From Flavobacterium sp. UBA6135 (GTDB lineage Bacteria; Bacteroidota; Bacteroidia; Flavobacteriales; Flavobacteriaceae), in assembly GCF_002428305.1 (NCBI RefSeq), contig NZ_DIVJ01000005.1:1-64000 (forward strand): a DNA stretch of 64,000 bases, in the 5' to 3' direction. Position 1 is the stretch's first letter; every line of letters begins with the position of its first letter. Both the position numbers and the translations under genes were made by a program. The notes beneath the pieces were generated by a model. It saw only the letters and a list, made by a program, of their open reading frames with translations, ran no database searches and was not told where the DNA came from. Positions 1 to 8,858 of the stretch are shown piece by piece.

Positions 1-680
1 TCATTAACCTATATAAAACTGCTGCTAAAATTGAAGAGGCTAACGAAGCTTTGAAAAAAATTGCAGCATCTGGTAGAAAAGTACTTTTCGTAGCTACCAA
101 AAAACAAGCAAAAGATATCGTAGCCGAGAAAGCTGCTGCCGCTAACATGCCGTATATTACGGAAAGATGGCCTGGTGGTATGCTAACAAACTTCGTGACT
201 ATTCGTAAAGCTGTTAAAAAAATGGCTTCTATTGATAGAATGAAGAAAGATGGCACCTTTGATACACTTTCTAAAAAAGAAAGACTCCAAGTAGATCGTC
301 TTCGTGCTAAACTAGAGAAGAACTTAGGTTCTATCGCTGACATGTCTAGATTACCTGCTGCATTATTTGTAGTAGATATCAAAGCTGAACACATCGCAGT
401 AAAAGAAGCTCAAAAATTAAACATTCCAGTTTTTGCAATGGTTGACACCAATTCTGACCCTCGTCAAGTTGAGTATGTTATCCCTTCAAATGATGATGCT
501 TCTAAATCAATCGATAAAATTTTATCATTAGTAACCGGTGCTATCATTGAAGGTCTTTCTGAAAGAGGATCTGAAAAAGATAGCGATGCTGTTGTAACTG
601 AAGATACAGTAGAAGAAGTAGTAGCAACAGCTGCTCCAGCAGTGGAAGCAGAAGAAGCTAAAACAACTTCAGAAGAATAA
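1..680 (+). CDS. rpsB: 30S ribosomal protein S2 (5' end outside window)
   Basis: Ribosomal protein S2 of the small subunit. The reading frame is open from base 3, and the residues before the first possible internal start (LYKTAAKIEEANEAL) already match the S2 family, so the gene begins upstream of the window. Visible S2 hallmarks are GRKVLFVATKKQAK, the ERWPGGMLTNF segment, and the LPAALFVVDIKAEHIAVKEA and VDTNSDP blocks. The C-terminal tail is Glu/Ala/Val-rich and acidic, as is common in this phylum. tsf follows 148 bp downstream on the same strand, the usual rpsB-tsf pairing of translation genes, but a long palindrome sits between them. Confidence 0.97.
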   Translation, partial: INLYKTAAKIEEANEALKKIAASGRKVLFVATKKQAKDIVAEKAAAANMPYITERWPGGMLTNFVTIRKAVKKMASIDRMKKDGTFDTLSKKERLQVDRLRAKLEKNLGSIADMSRLPAALFVVDIKAEHIAVKEAQKLNIPVFAMVDTNSDPRQVEYVIPSNDDASKSIDKILSLVTGAIIEGLSERGSEKDSDAVVTEDTVEEVVATAAPAVEAEEAKTTSEE

Positions 681-688
681 ATAACATT

Positions 689-785
689 AAATTCCAATAG
701 GAAAAATTCCAAGTTCCAAAAAATTGTCTCTCTAAAAATTGATGATTTAATAAAATTGGAATTTGGAATTTGATTATTGGAATTT
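689..785. repeat. Long imperfect palindrome between rpsB and tsf
   Basis: The left arm at 689-720 and the right arm at 756-785 are near-complementary. Both are built from repeats of the word ATTCCAA and its complement TTGGAAT. The loop is about 35 bases. The transcript could fold into a stem of roughly 30 bp directly upstream of tsf. A shorter hairpin made of the same words occurs at 8798-8838. Confidence 0.7.
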
Positions 786-828
786 GTTTTTTTACAAAAA
801 AAATTTAAAACTTAAAAATAGATACAAA

Positions 829-1794
829 ATGGCAACAATTACTGCTGCAGACGTAAATAAATTAAGACAAACTACAGGTGCCGGAATGATGGACTGTAAA
901 AAAGCTTTGGTTGAAGCTGAAGGAGATTTCGATAAAGCTATACAAATCCTTAGAGAAAAAGGGCAAAAAGTGGCGGCTAACCGTTCTGACCGTGAGTCTA
1001 GTGAAGGTGCTGCTGTTGCTTTTATAAATGCAGACAAAACTAAAGGTGCTGTAATTACTTTAAACTGTGAAACAGATTTCGTAGGTAAAAACGAATCGTT
1101 TGTTTCTTTAGCTAAACAATTAGTAGAAAAAGCAATCAACTTTGCTTCGAAAGAAGAATTTTTAGCTTCTTCATTTGATGCTAACATGACAGTTGCTGAA
1201 AAATTGATTGAGCAAACCGGAGTTATCGGAGAGAAAATTGAAATTGGCGGATTTGAAATTTTAGAAGGTGCTTTTGTTGGTTCGTATGTACACGTAAACA
1301 AAATTGCAGCTTTAACTGCTATTTCATCAGCAATTGCCGATGCAGAAGTTTTAACAAAAGACATTTCTATGCAAGTAGCTTCAATGGGAGCAGATACTTT
1401 ATCATACAAAGATTTTGATCCTGCTTTCGTTGCTTCTGAACTTGCTGCTCGTATTGCTATAATCGAAAAAGAAAATGAAGAAGCAAAACGTTTAGGAAAA
1501 ACATTGAAAAATGTACCTAAATATATTTCTTTCTCTCAATTAACAGAAGAAGTTTTAAAACAAGCAGAAGAAGATGCTAAAGCAGAATTAAAAGCAGAAG
1601 GTAAACCAGAGCAAATTTGGGACAAAATTATTCCCGGAAAAATTCAACGTTTTATCTCTGATAACACAACTTTAGATCAAGAAAAAGCATTACTAGACCA
1701 AAACTTCATCAAAGATGACAGCAAAAAAGTTAGTGATTATGTTAAAGGCTTCAATGTTGAAATTACAGGTTTCAAAAGAGTTACTTTAGGGTAA
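829..1794 (+). CDS. tsf: Elongation factor Ts
   Basis: EF-Ts is the guanine-nucleotide exchange factor that recycles EF-Tu-GDP during translation elongation in the cytoplasm. I place the start at the ATG at 829 (MATITAADVNKLRQTTGAGM) because this matches the N-terminal UBA-like domain of the family. An upstream TTG at 763 would extend the protein into the intergenic palindrome and is unlikely. The conserved TGAGMMDCKKAL motif is at about residues 14-25, and the dimerisation core with NCETDFVGKN lies near residue 80. The length of 321 aa is normal for Bacteroidota. It is likely co-transcribed with rpsB and is followed by a clear intrinsic terminator. Confidence 0.97.
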   Translation: MATITAADVNKLRQTTGAGMMDCKKALVEAEGDFDKAIQILREKGQKVAANRSDRESSEGAAVAFINADKTKGAVITLNCETDFVGKNESFVSLAKQLVEKAINFASKEEFLASSFDANMTVAEKLIEQTGVIGEKIEIGGFEILEGAFVGSYVHVNKIAALTAISSAIADAEVLTKDISMQVASMGADTLSYKDFDPAFVASELAARIAIIEKENEEAKRLGKTLKNVPKYISFSQLTEEVLKQAEEDAKAELKAEGKPEQIWDKIIPGKIQRFISDNTTLDQEKALLDQNFIKDDSKKVSDYVKGFNVEITGFKRVTLG

Positions 1795-1830
1795 TTTTAT
1801 CCTGAACTTGATTCAGAATCTAGACATTTT

Positions 1831-1866
1831 AAAACCTCAATTGTAATGATTGAGGTTTTTTGTTTT
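1831..1866 (+). terminator. Intrinsic terminator after tsf
   Basis: The hairpin AAACCTCAATTGTAATGATTGAGGTTT is followed by a T-rich run. It lies 37 bp downstream of the tsf stop codon. Confidence 0.8.
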
Positions 1867-1989
1867 TAATAATGACGAAAAGTGGTTACTTTTGATTTGC
1901 CACGAAGAAAAAAAGACACTAAATTCTTGACTGAGTAGTTGAAAATTTTTGTTGAATTGTAACATCATTAGAAATAAAATACTCAAAAA

Positions 1990-3261
1990 ATGACAAAATC
2001 ACTACTATACAAAATATTTATAATCTTGGTTTTTGTGAATGGCTGTAAAGCTCAATCAGACAATAACACTATAGTAGGTATTAATAAAGATATTGAAACC
2101 TTAAATTTAAAAGGCCCTGTAAAAGAGATAAAATCGGTTGTCACTACTAATAATGAAGATCAATATTCAATACAAAATATGTTGTTATTCAATAGTGATA
2201 ATCGTGTTCGAGGTTATGTTCTCTACAAAAATGGGCTTTTAAATAAGTCATATCCCTGGTTTTATGAATTTGATCAAAAAAATAATGTTTATAGACTACC
2301 ATCGCAAAATCATATTAGAGTTATAGATACTATAAAAATGTGGAGTCATTATGACATGACTGAAGACCGATTTTCAGGAAAAATACTATATGATAGCATA
2401 GACTTGAAAGACAAAATGAAATTTCAACCCAAATATAGTTTCATAGAACATTTTGGAGAGAGCAACTTAGAACAGGATATTTATAAATTATTTGTCAATT
2501 ACTTTAGAATTGACAGATTTGATAAAACCTTAAATGTATTCTATTATAAATATGATATAGATACTAAAGGCAGAATAGAAACTCGAAAACACTATTCAAA
2601 AGGATTTTATAATTGTATAAATTATAAAGATTCTATAAATGAGTTTCAAAAAGAACCTTTCAAATATCTCAAAGACGAGGAAGATTTGGATTATAAATGG
2701 GATTATTATTATGATGGTGAAGACCGTATTGTAAAATTAATTTTAACAAATGTGACTGTAGAAAATGAGAGGGACGGTATGAACATAAGGAATAAATTAA
2801 TTTATGAATTTGAGTATAATGCGAAGAATAAAGTTAAAGAATTAAAGATTTCTTCAACAGGTACTAAAAGTCCCGAACCAATTCTAAATAAAAAATACAA
2901 ATATGAATATCACCCAACAGAAAATTATTTAATAAGTAAGGAAATAGTTCTTGATTCAATCTATTTTTATAAATATCATGATGGCGGTTCTACTGAATAT
3001 ACAGACATTCATTCAAAAATACATTATAATGAACATGGCGATATTATTAAAAGAGAGTTTTTAAGTGAAAGGAGTCAAATAATTAATGCTCGAAAAGACC
3101 CTTATGAAGAGTGGTGGCGAAATCCGTTTGCACCACGCTTTTATGAATATGAATATGATAAACACAACAATTGGATAAAATGCACAGCTTATCTTAGAGG
3201 TGTAAAAACCCCAAAACCGTCATTAGTTATCGAAAGAGAAATAACATATTATGAAGATTAA
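1990..3261 (+). CDS. Putative lipoprotein with YD-like repeats, unknown function
   Basis: I do not recognise a specific family. The N-terminus (MTKSLLYKIFIILVFVNGC) is a lipoprotein signal with the lipobox Cys at residue 19, so the mature protein is probably anchored in the outer or inner membrane. The second half has several short tyrosine/aspartate-rich beta-strand units, for example YYYDGEDRIVKLI, YEFEYNAKNKVKELKI, IHYNEHGDIIKREF and YEYEYDKHNNWIK. They are spaced at tens of residues and resemble RHS/YD-type repeats. No catalytic motif is visible. It stands alone, with terminators on both sides. Length is 423 aa. Confidence 0.75.
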   Translation: MTKSLLYKIFIILVFVNGCKAQSDNNTIVGINKDIETLNLKGPVKEIKSVVTTNNEDQYSIQNMLLFNSDNRVRGYVLYKNGLLNKSYPWFYEFDQKNNVYRLPSQNHIRVIDTIKMWSHYDMTEDRFSGKILYDSIDLKDKMKFQPKYSFIEHFGESNLEQDIYKLFVNYFRIDRFDKTLNVFYYKYDIDTKGRIETRKHYSKGFYNCINYKDSINEFQKEPFKYLKDEEDLDYKWDYYYDGEDRIVKLILTNVTVENERDGMNIRNKLIYEFEYNAKNKVKELKISSTGTKSPEPILNKKYKYEYHPTENYLISKEIVLDSIYFYKYHDGGSTEYTDIHSKIHYNEHGDIIKREFLSERSQIINARKDPYEEWWRNPFAPRFYEYEYDKHNNWIKCTAYLRGVKTPKPSLVIEREITYYED

Positions 3262-3337
3262 AACTAATTTTCACTATTTATGAAGTTAGAATAAGCTACA
3301 TTCATTTTTCATAAACTCGATTCAAATTCCATACACT

Positions 3338-3365
3338 AAACCTCAATTTTATTGAGGTTTTTTTA
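3338..3365 (+). terminator. Intrinsic terminator after the lipoprotein gene
   Basis: The stem AAACCTCAAT/ATTGAGGTTT has a very short loop and is followed directly by a run of T. It lies 77 bp after the stop codon. Confidence 0.8.
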
Positions 3366-3434
3366 TTTAAATCAAGGGTGAAAATAGAAAATTAATTTTA
3401 TGATTTAATTCTCTTTTATATTATCTATTTCTTT

Positions 3435-3442
3435 TATATTTG
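3435..3442 (+). promoter_or_regulatory. Bacteroidota -7 element (TATATTTG)
   Basis: A perfect match to TAnnTTTG, 24 bp before the GTG start of the TraB/GumN gene. No clear -33 TTG is visible. Confidence 0.45.
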
Positions 3443-3465
3443 AAATAAGCTCAAAAAAATCTAAC

Positions 3466-6400
3466 GTGTTGAAAAAAATAATCCTTCTGCTTTTAATTAT
3501 ACCTGGTTTAATAACTGCTCAATCCAAAAAATACCAAAGTTTACTCTGGGAAATTTCCGGAAACGGTATTGCTAAAAACTCCTATTTATATGGTTCAATG
3601 CACGTAAGTGAAAAAATATCCTACCATTTATCAGATGCTTTTTTCAAACATTTGTTAGAATCTGATTTTGTGGCAAATGAGAGCGAACCAAGTACTTGGT
3701 CAGAACTTTATGATATTCTACCCAGCGAGGATTTCAATTATTACAAAAAATTTTATCAACAGTTTTACTTAAAACCACTTGACAAAAGAGGTTTGATTGA
3801 ATTGTTTCGGGCTCAAAACTATACCATGGATAATTTATTATTCAGAACAAACGAACACGGTAAAGATTTTCAAGAAGAAACCTATTTGGACATGTTTATT
3901 TATCAAACAGGTAAAAAGTATAACAAAAAAACTATCGGCTTGGAGGGAGCAAAAGAATCGATGATGTTAGTCATGAATATTGATTATGATGACGCCATGC
4001 CAAAGGAAGAAAACATTCTAAAAATTAGTCGTATTCTAAAAAACAAAAGTTTTGAAGAAGCACTTTCAGATTTTTATAGAGATAAAGATTTGGACATGAT
4101 AGACTCTTTATTGACCTTGTCATCCACGGAACCTTTCTTAGATGGCATGCTTTATAAAAGGAACTATAACATGGTAAAAAGCATTGACTCCATTGTAAAA
4201 AAAGGAAGTTTATTTGCCGCAATTGGTGCTGCTCACTTACCCGGAAAAAAAGGTGTCATTGAGATGCTTCGCAGCAAAGGTTATACTGTAACTCCGGTAT
4301 TTGATAATTATACTGAAAAAGGCAAAACGATTAAAAAACAAATTGATAAATATTTTACCAATCCGGTTTTGGAGACAAAAGTTTCTAATGATGGCTTTTT
4401 ATCTCTTCCTTTGTTTTCAATGATAATCCCATCAAAAGAAGATTACAACAGTCCTGATTTATCCAATGGAGGCTATATTAATGTCAAACGATCGCTGTTA
4501 TTAAATTTCTTAAAAAAGAAAAAACAACATATTTCTCACACCACACTCGATAGTTTGTTTTATGAAAACATACCCGGAAACATCATTGAAAAAAAATTTT
4601 TTGAAGGCAAAAACTTTGTAGCTTATGATATTAAAAACCGAACAAAGACAGGTAACGACCAAAGATATCGTTTTTATGTAACTCCTTTAGAAATCATAAG
4701 CATTAACATGATTGGAAATGGTGATTATGTGAACCAATATGAAAACGAGGTTTTTTCTAAAATAAAATTAAGAAACACAACCAATGAATGGCAAAAAGTA
4801 ACCCCTAAAAAAGGAGCTTTTGAAGTTTCAATTCCTGATTATCACATCATTTATGGAAATCAAAACAATGCTAATAAATATGAAGACACCGAAATTTATG
4901 CCTTTGACAAAGATGAAAATGCCTATTACTTTGTATTAGAAAGACATTTAAATGACAAATCTACTCTTGAAGAAACGGCTTATGAATTAAAGAGAATTCA
5001 AGAAGAATTTTATACCCAATATGACGCAACAGAGGATTTTAGTGAGGTATCAAAATCAGAAAACAGCTATCATTCCAAATCAACTTTATACGAACAACCT
5101 GTTCAACTTAAAAGTTTTTTAAACGGTAGCAGCTATTATCTTTTGGGAACTGTTAATGCGAGTGAAAAAAAAGCAACGCAATTTTTAAACTCTTTTGAAC
5201 TTAAACCTCTTACTATCTCCGAAGAATTTGAAGTTTTAAATGATAGTACCGGTCACTTTCAGGTAGAAATTCCAAGAAAGCCTAATGAAATTTTATTTTT
5301 AAGAACTCACAAAAAGGCTTCTCACAAAAAAAGTAAAAAAACCAATCATTTTAAAAGTGAATCCAACAACTTGGTTATAAAATCAGCGAGTGGAAAATCA
5401 ATCCACTTAGATTATTATAAATTTCATAAATATGAGTTTGAAAAAAATGCAGACTCTACTTTATTGAACTATAAAAAAGTATTTCAACAGAGCAATGATC
5501 TTGAATTTGTTGAAAATGAAATTGCATTTGAAAATTTTTATGAAGATGAAGAATGGGGATATTATGATTCAAATGATGCTGCTTATTTCAATTCAAAGTG
5601 GGAGACAGAACTTGGTTTAAACGCTGCTTCCAAAAAGAAAGCCTCACAATTAACCATCATAGCTGAAAATACAGAAAAAAATAATGCAACAGGAGAAATA
5701 ACCTATAACGCGTTGATTTCAAAAGCAGATTCACAACAAGCTTTAAAATTAAAAGCAATTTTTAAAGATGGAATTACCTACCAACTTCGAACTTTAGTTG
5801 CTAAAAACTATCAAAATAATGATCCGTTTATTGAAAAAGTATATCAATCTTTTTCACCAACAACTACCGATTTTGAAAATTCATTATACCAAGCTAAACT
5901 TAAAAATTTTATTGAAGATGCCAAAAGTCCACATGACAGCATTCGTTATTCTGCCTTAAAATCTATAGGCTTTCTTAAAATTCAAAAAGAGGAAATCAGC
6001 ACCCTACAGGAATTTATAAATCAATTTGAATTTAACGCTGATGAAATTGAAACACTTGCCGCTCTTTATGAAAAAATTGGTCATTTAAAAGACCCTGCTG
6101 TAATTCGTTTTTTAGAACAAAATTATAAAAGAGACAACATAAGCACGTCATTACAGCTTTCCATCTTAAAAGGTTTGGCTCATCAAAAATCAAAAAAAGC
6201 GTATGATAAAATTCTTGAGCTTATGGTTTATGATTTACCCTTATCCACTAATAAATTTGAAATAATTAACCTTATGGGATTATTTCAGAAAGACCTAGCA
6301 AACAGTCAAGTTTTGTTTCCTGATATTTTTCAATTTTATAGCATTAGAGAATACCAAGAACCCGTTATTTCTTTTTGTGCGGCACTGCTAAACAAAAAAA

Positions 6401-7185
6401 TGATTCAACCCAATAAGCTGAAATCTTATAAAAAAATGATTTTAACCAATGCCAAATTGGAATACAAAAGAGTGGCAGGATGGAAATCTAAAAAGAATAA
6501 TGATGCAGAAATTTACGGTAATTCAGAATCTGTTAGTGGCGATTTGAAAAAATACATTCAACTCATCTATCCATTTAAAAAAGAAAAAGATTTTGAAACA
6601 CTGATTTCAAAAATCATTGCTTTGGATATTGAACCGCTTCAATTAGAAATACTTCACATTGAACTAAAAAACAAAACTACAATTGACAAACAACTTGTTA
6701 ATAATTTACTTTCAAACAAGCAAACACTTTTTGCAACATATCAAATGTTATATGATGCCAAAGAGTTTCAATTTCTTGAAAACATTACAGACGAAAATTT
6801 AATTGAAGCTGCAATAATTCATTTGGATAAAGTAAATTCAAAGAAAGAAAAATTGGTTTTTATAGAGAAAAAAAATCTTGAACATGAAGGTAAAGACATT
6901 GGGTATTGGTTTTATAAAATGATTCCTTCAAAAGAAGATGACACTAATTATTACAATATGCAATCTGAGAAATTGCTATGTATTGCTTTTGTTTTAGACA
7001 AAAACAACAATTGCAACCCAAAAGCTTATTTCAGCCCAATTCAAAAACAATTGATTGATGATGAACTCATTCCTTCCTTAATGACAGAAATGATGGATGA
7101 ATCAATTCATAAAAAGCGTGTTCGTGCTTCATTTGGTAAAATTGAATCTGATTATGATCGTATGAATATGATGGGGTTTTATTAA
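3466..7185 (+). CDS. Large TraB/GumN-domain protein with HEAT-like C-terminal region
   Basis: The N-terminus is a signal peptide (to about residue 19), so the protein is exported. Residues about 20-290 form a TraB/GumN (TIKI-like) domain, with the GSMH motif at 43-46 and a GAAHLPG motif near 252-258. This family has putative metalloprotease activity. The remaining roughly 950 residues are not a family I can name. They include beta-rich stretches and, from about residue 800 to 950, alpha-helical units that look like HEAT repeats (for example DSIRYSALKSIGFLKI). GumN proteins are usually about 300 aa, so the 1239 aa here are exceptional. The start is non-ATG: GTG at 3466 or the adjacent TTG. A -7 element lies just upstream. 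The small VF530 gene starts 11 bp after it. Confidence 0.8.
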   Translation: MLKKIILLLLIIPGLITAQSKKYQSLLWEISGNGIAKNSYLYGSMHVSEKISYHLSDAFFKHLLESDFVANESEPSTWSELYDILPSEDFNYYKKFYQQFYLKPLDKRGLIELFRAQNYTMDNLLFRTNEHGKDFQEETYLDMFIYQTGKKYNKKTIGLEGAKESMMLVMNIDYDDAMPKEENILKISRILKNKSFEEALSDFYRDKDLDMIDSLLTLSSTEPFLDGMLYKRNYNMVKSIDSIVKKGSLFAAIGAAHLPGKKGVIEMLRSKGYTVTPVFDNYTEKGKTIKKQIDKYFTNPVLETKVSNDGFLSLPLFSMIIPSKEDYNSPDLSNGGYINVKRSLLLNFLKKKKQHISHTTLDSLFYENIPGNIIEKKFFEGKNFVAYDIKNRTKTGNDQRYRFYVTPLEIISINMIGNGDYVNQYENEVFSKIKLRNTTNEWQKVTPKKGAFEVSIPDYHIIYGNQNNANKYEDTEIYAFDKDENAYYFVLERHLNDKSTLEETAYELKRIQEEFYTQYDATEDFSEVSKSENSYHSKSTLYEQPVQLKSFLNGSSYYLLGTVNASEKKATQFLNSFELKPLTISEEFEVLNDSTGHFQVEIPRKPNEILFLRTHKKASHKKSKKTNHFKSESNNLVIKSASGKSIHLDYYKFHKYEFEKNADSTLLNYKKVFQQSNDLEFVENEIAFENFYEDEEWGYYDSNDAAYFNSKWETELGLNAASKKKASQLTIIAENTEKNNATGEITYNALISKADSQQALKLKAIFKDGITYQLRTLVAKNYQNNDPFIEKVYQSFSPTTTDFENSLYQAKLKNFIEDAKSPHDSIRYSALKSIGFLKIQKEEISTLQEFINQFEFNADEIETLAALYEKIGHLKDPAVIRFLEQNYKRDNISTSLQLSILKGLAHQKSKKAYDKILELMVYDLPLSTNKFEIINLMGLFQKDLANSQVLFPDIFQFYSIREYQEPVISFCAALLNKKMIQPNKLKSYKKMILTNAKLEYKRVAGWKSKKNNDAEIYGNSESVSGDLKKYIQLIYPFKKEKDFETLISKIIALDIEPLQLEILHIELKNKTTIDKQLVNNLLSNKQTLFATYQMLYDAKEFQFLENITDENLIEAAIIHLDKVNSKKEKLVFIEKKNLEHEGKDIGYWFYKMIPSKEDDTNYYNMQSEKLLCIAFVLDKNNNCNPKAYFSPIQKQLIDDELIPSLMTEMMDESIHKKRVRASFGKIESDYDRMNMMGFY

Positions 7186-7196
7186 TTGATTTAAAA

Positions 7197-7418
7197 ATGA
7201 AAAACAACGACCCACTTCATGGCAAAACATTACAAGTTATTCTTGAATTTCTTGTGGATTTTTATGGTTTTGAAAAACTTGGTGAGAAGATAAAAATCAA
7301 ATGTTTTACTGAAAATCCTTCCATCAAATCAAGTTTGACTTTTTTAAGAAAAACCGATTGGGCTCGAAAAAAAGTTGAAGAATTATATTTACAAACTGTT
7401 TTAAATCAATACTCATGA
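7197..7418 (+). CDS. VF530 family DNA-binding protein
   Basis: A 73-aa protein matching the VF530 (DUF2132) family by its opening NDPLHGKTLQVILEFLVDFYG and the later NPSIKSSLTFLRKTDWARKKVEELY. Proteins of this family are small and helical, and have been described as DNA-binding; their physiological role is not established. It is translationally coupled to the 3-methyladenine glycosylase gene by an ATGA overlap, which fits a role around DNA. It starts 11 bp after the large TraB gene and may share its transcript. Confidence 0.85.
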   Translation: MKNNDPLHGKTLQVILEFLVDFYGFEKLGEKIKIKCFTENPSIKSSLTFLRKTDWARKKVEELYLQTVLNQYS

Positions 7419-7978
7419 CAACCCTTAAAAACAGATGTGCCTGGTGCGAAAAAGATGATCTTTACAGAAAATATCACGATGAAGAATGGGGAAATCCTGT
7501 TTTTGATGATGCTAAGTTATTCGAATTTCTTATTTTAGAAACATTTCAAGCCGGAGTGAGTTGGCATTTGATTTTAAAGAAGAGAGAGCATTTCAGAAAA
7601 GCTTTTCTTGATTTTGATTATAAGCAAATTGCCTACTTTGGCGATTATGAAGTACAAGAATTAATGAAAGATGCGGGAATCATACGAAACACATTAAAAA
7701 TAAAATCGGCCATAAGTAATGCAAAAGCTTTTATAAAAGTGCAGGAAGAATTTGGATCTTTTTCAAATTTTATTTGGGGTTATGTGGAAGGAAAGCCAAT
7801 TATGAATCAATTTACTTCTTTAAGCGAAGTCCCTGCATTTACACCTTTAGCAGAAAAAATCAGTAAAGATTTAAAAAAGCGTGGTTTTAAATTTATCGGA
7901 CCAACTACCATGTATGCTCACATGCAAGCCACCGGAATGGTAAATGACCATTTATTAAGTTGTTGGAAAAGAAGTTAA
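7415..7978 (+). CDS. tag: DNA-3-methyladenine glycosylase I
   Basis: Tag excises 3-methyladenine from alkylated DNA and starts base excision repair. Family signatures are the N-terminal RCAWCEKDDLYRKYHDEEWG (including the zinc-binding Cys), the FEFLILETFQAGVSWHLILKKR helix region, and the C-terminal GPTTMYAHMQATGMVNDH with the zinc-binding His and a Cys close to the end. Length is 187 aa, as expected. The start ATG overlaps the VF530 stop by 4 bp. The 3' end overlaps the convergent aat gene by 4 bp, so the two transcripts run into each other. Confidence 0.95.
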   Translation: MTTLKNRCAWCEKDDLYRKYHDEEWGNPVFDDAKLFEFLILETFQAGVSWHLILKKREHFRKAFLDFDYKQIAYFGDYEVQELMKDAGIIRNTLKIKSAISNAKAFIKVQEEFGSFSNFIWGYVEGKPIMNQFTSLSEVPAFTPLAEKISKDLKKRGFKFIGPTTMYAHMQATGMVNDHLLSCWKRS

Positions 7979-8613
7979 TTTGATTTTAAAATTTTCAAAT
8001 AACTGGCTCTTGAAATTTCAAAAGCTCCTAATTTTTCCAGATGGTCATTGTGCACTTGGCAATCTAACAAATGATAATTGGCTTCTTTCAATTGTTGAAT
8101 GAGTGAAACAAAAGCTACTTTGCTGGCATTTGACACTTTGCTGAACATGCTTTCGCCGCAAAAAACATGACCTAAATCTACACCATATAAACCGCCTACT
8201 AATTCGTTATTTTGCCAAACTTCTACTGATTTTGCAACACCCAATTCGTGCAATTTAAGATAGGCTTCCATCATGGAATCTGTAATCCATGTACCACGTT
8301 GTCCCTTACGTTTACTGGTTTGACAATTCTTTATAACCTCTGGAAAATTTTGATTAAAGGAAACTTCAAATAAATTTCTGTTAAGAATATTTCTCAAGCT
8401 TTTCGGAATTTTATAATCATGCGGGTTAATTACCATTCGTTCAGACGGACACCACCAAAGTATTGGTTCATCATCATCAAACCAGGGGAATATTCCGTTT
8501 TGATAAGCCAACAACAGTCGCTCTTCGCTTAAATCTCCACCAACGGCCAATATCCCTTCATAAGAAGCTTCTGTAACCGGCGGAAAATATAATTCAGAAG
8601 TCAGAAAGTACAT
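7975..8613 (-). CDS. aat: Leucyl/phenylalanyl-tRNA--protein transferase
   Basis: Aat transfers Leu or Phe from aminoacyl-tRNA to N-terminal Arg or Lys of proteins, creating an N-degron for ClpS/ClpAP. The sequence has the family blocks FPPVTEASYEGILAVGGDLS, YQNGIFPWFDDDEPILWWCP and RMVINPHDYKIPKS, then ELVGGLYGVDLGHVFCGESMFS and the HLLDCQVHNDHLEKLGAFEI end. Length is 212 aa, typical. It converges on tag with a 4-bp overlap and no terminator between them. Upstream lies the REP-like repeat region. Confidence 0.96.
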   Translation of the reverse strand: MYFLTSELYFPPVTEASYEGILAVGGDLSEERLLLAYQNGIFPWFDDDEPILWWCPSERMVINPHDYKIPKSLRNILNRNLFEVSFNQNFPEVIKNCQTSKRKGQRGTWITDSMMEAYLKLHELGVAKSVEVWQNNELVGGLYGVDLGHVFCGESMFSKVSNASKVAFVSLIQQLKEANYHLLDCQVHNDHLEKLGAFEISRASYLKILKSN

Positions 8614-8649
8614 AATTCAAAACAATAAAAAGTTCAATATTTCTGTGCT

Positions 8650-8778
8650 ACAGCACTAACTTACCCCCGACTTCAGTCGGTGGACAATCTAAACTCATAA
8701 AATTAAATAGTCCAATCCGACAGCACTAACTTCCCTCCGACTTCAGTCGGAGGTCTTCATCCTGACTTCAGTCAGTGG
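8650..8778. repeat. REP-like cluster of three short palindromes
   Basis: Two 70-bp-spaced units share CAGCACTAACTT, followed by a CCGACTTCAGTCGG hairpin (8665-8680 and 8736-8750 cores). The second has a perfect 9-bp stem, CCTCCGACT/AGTCGGAGG. A third, diverged unit (CCTGACTTCAGTCAGTGG) is at 8761-8778. The arrangement is typical of bacterial REP/BIME elements between the convergent ends of gene neighbourhoods. Confidence 0.75.
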
Positions 8779-8797
8779 AATTTGAAAAAATTAAAAA

Positions 8798-8838
8798 AAT
8801 CCCAAACTCCAAACATAAAGTCTTGGAATTTGGAATTT
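8798..8838 (-). terminator. Hairpin of ATTCCAA words, probable terminator of the DUF3127 gene
   Basis: Arms at 8798-8813 and 8823-8838 pair almost fully with a 9-base loop. Read on the minus strand, the hairpin begins about 20 bp after the DUF3127 stop codon and runs into T-rich sequence. The words match those of the 689-785 palindrome. Confidence 0.6.
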
Positions 8839-8858
8839 AAAATTAGTGCCTTTATTGA

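Noticed and set aside
792..1409. 205-aa open frame on the minus strand opposite tsf
   Set aside because: It lies wholly inside tsf on the other strand, has no promoter or family similarity, and its amino-acid makeup simply mirrors tsf codon use.
1990..3261. RHS/polymorphic toxin
   Set aside because: The YD-like units are weak and few, there is no toxin tip or immunity gene, and the N-terminus is a lipoprotein signal.
8650..8778. CRISPR array
   Set aside because: Only three units with unequal spacing and palindromic cores, no constant-length unique spacers and no cas gene. It fits REP elements better.
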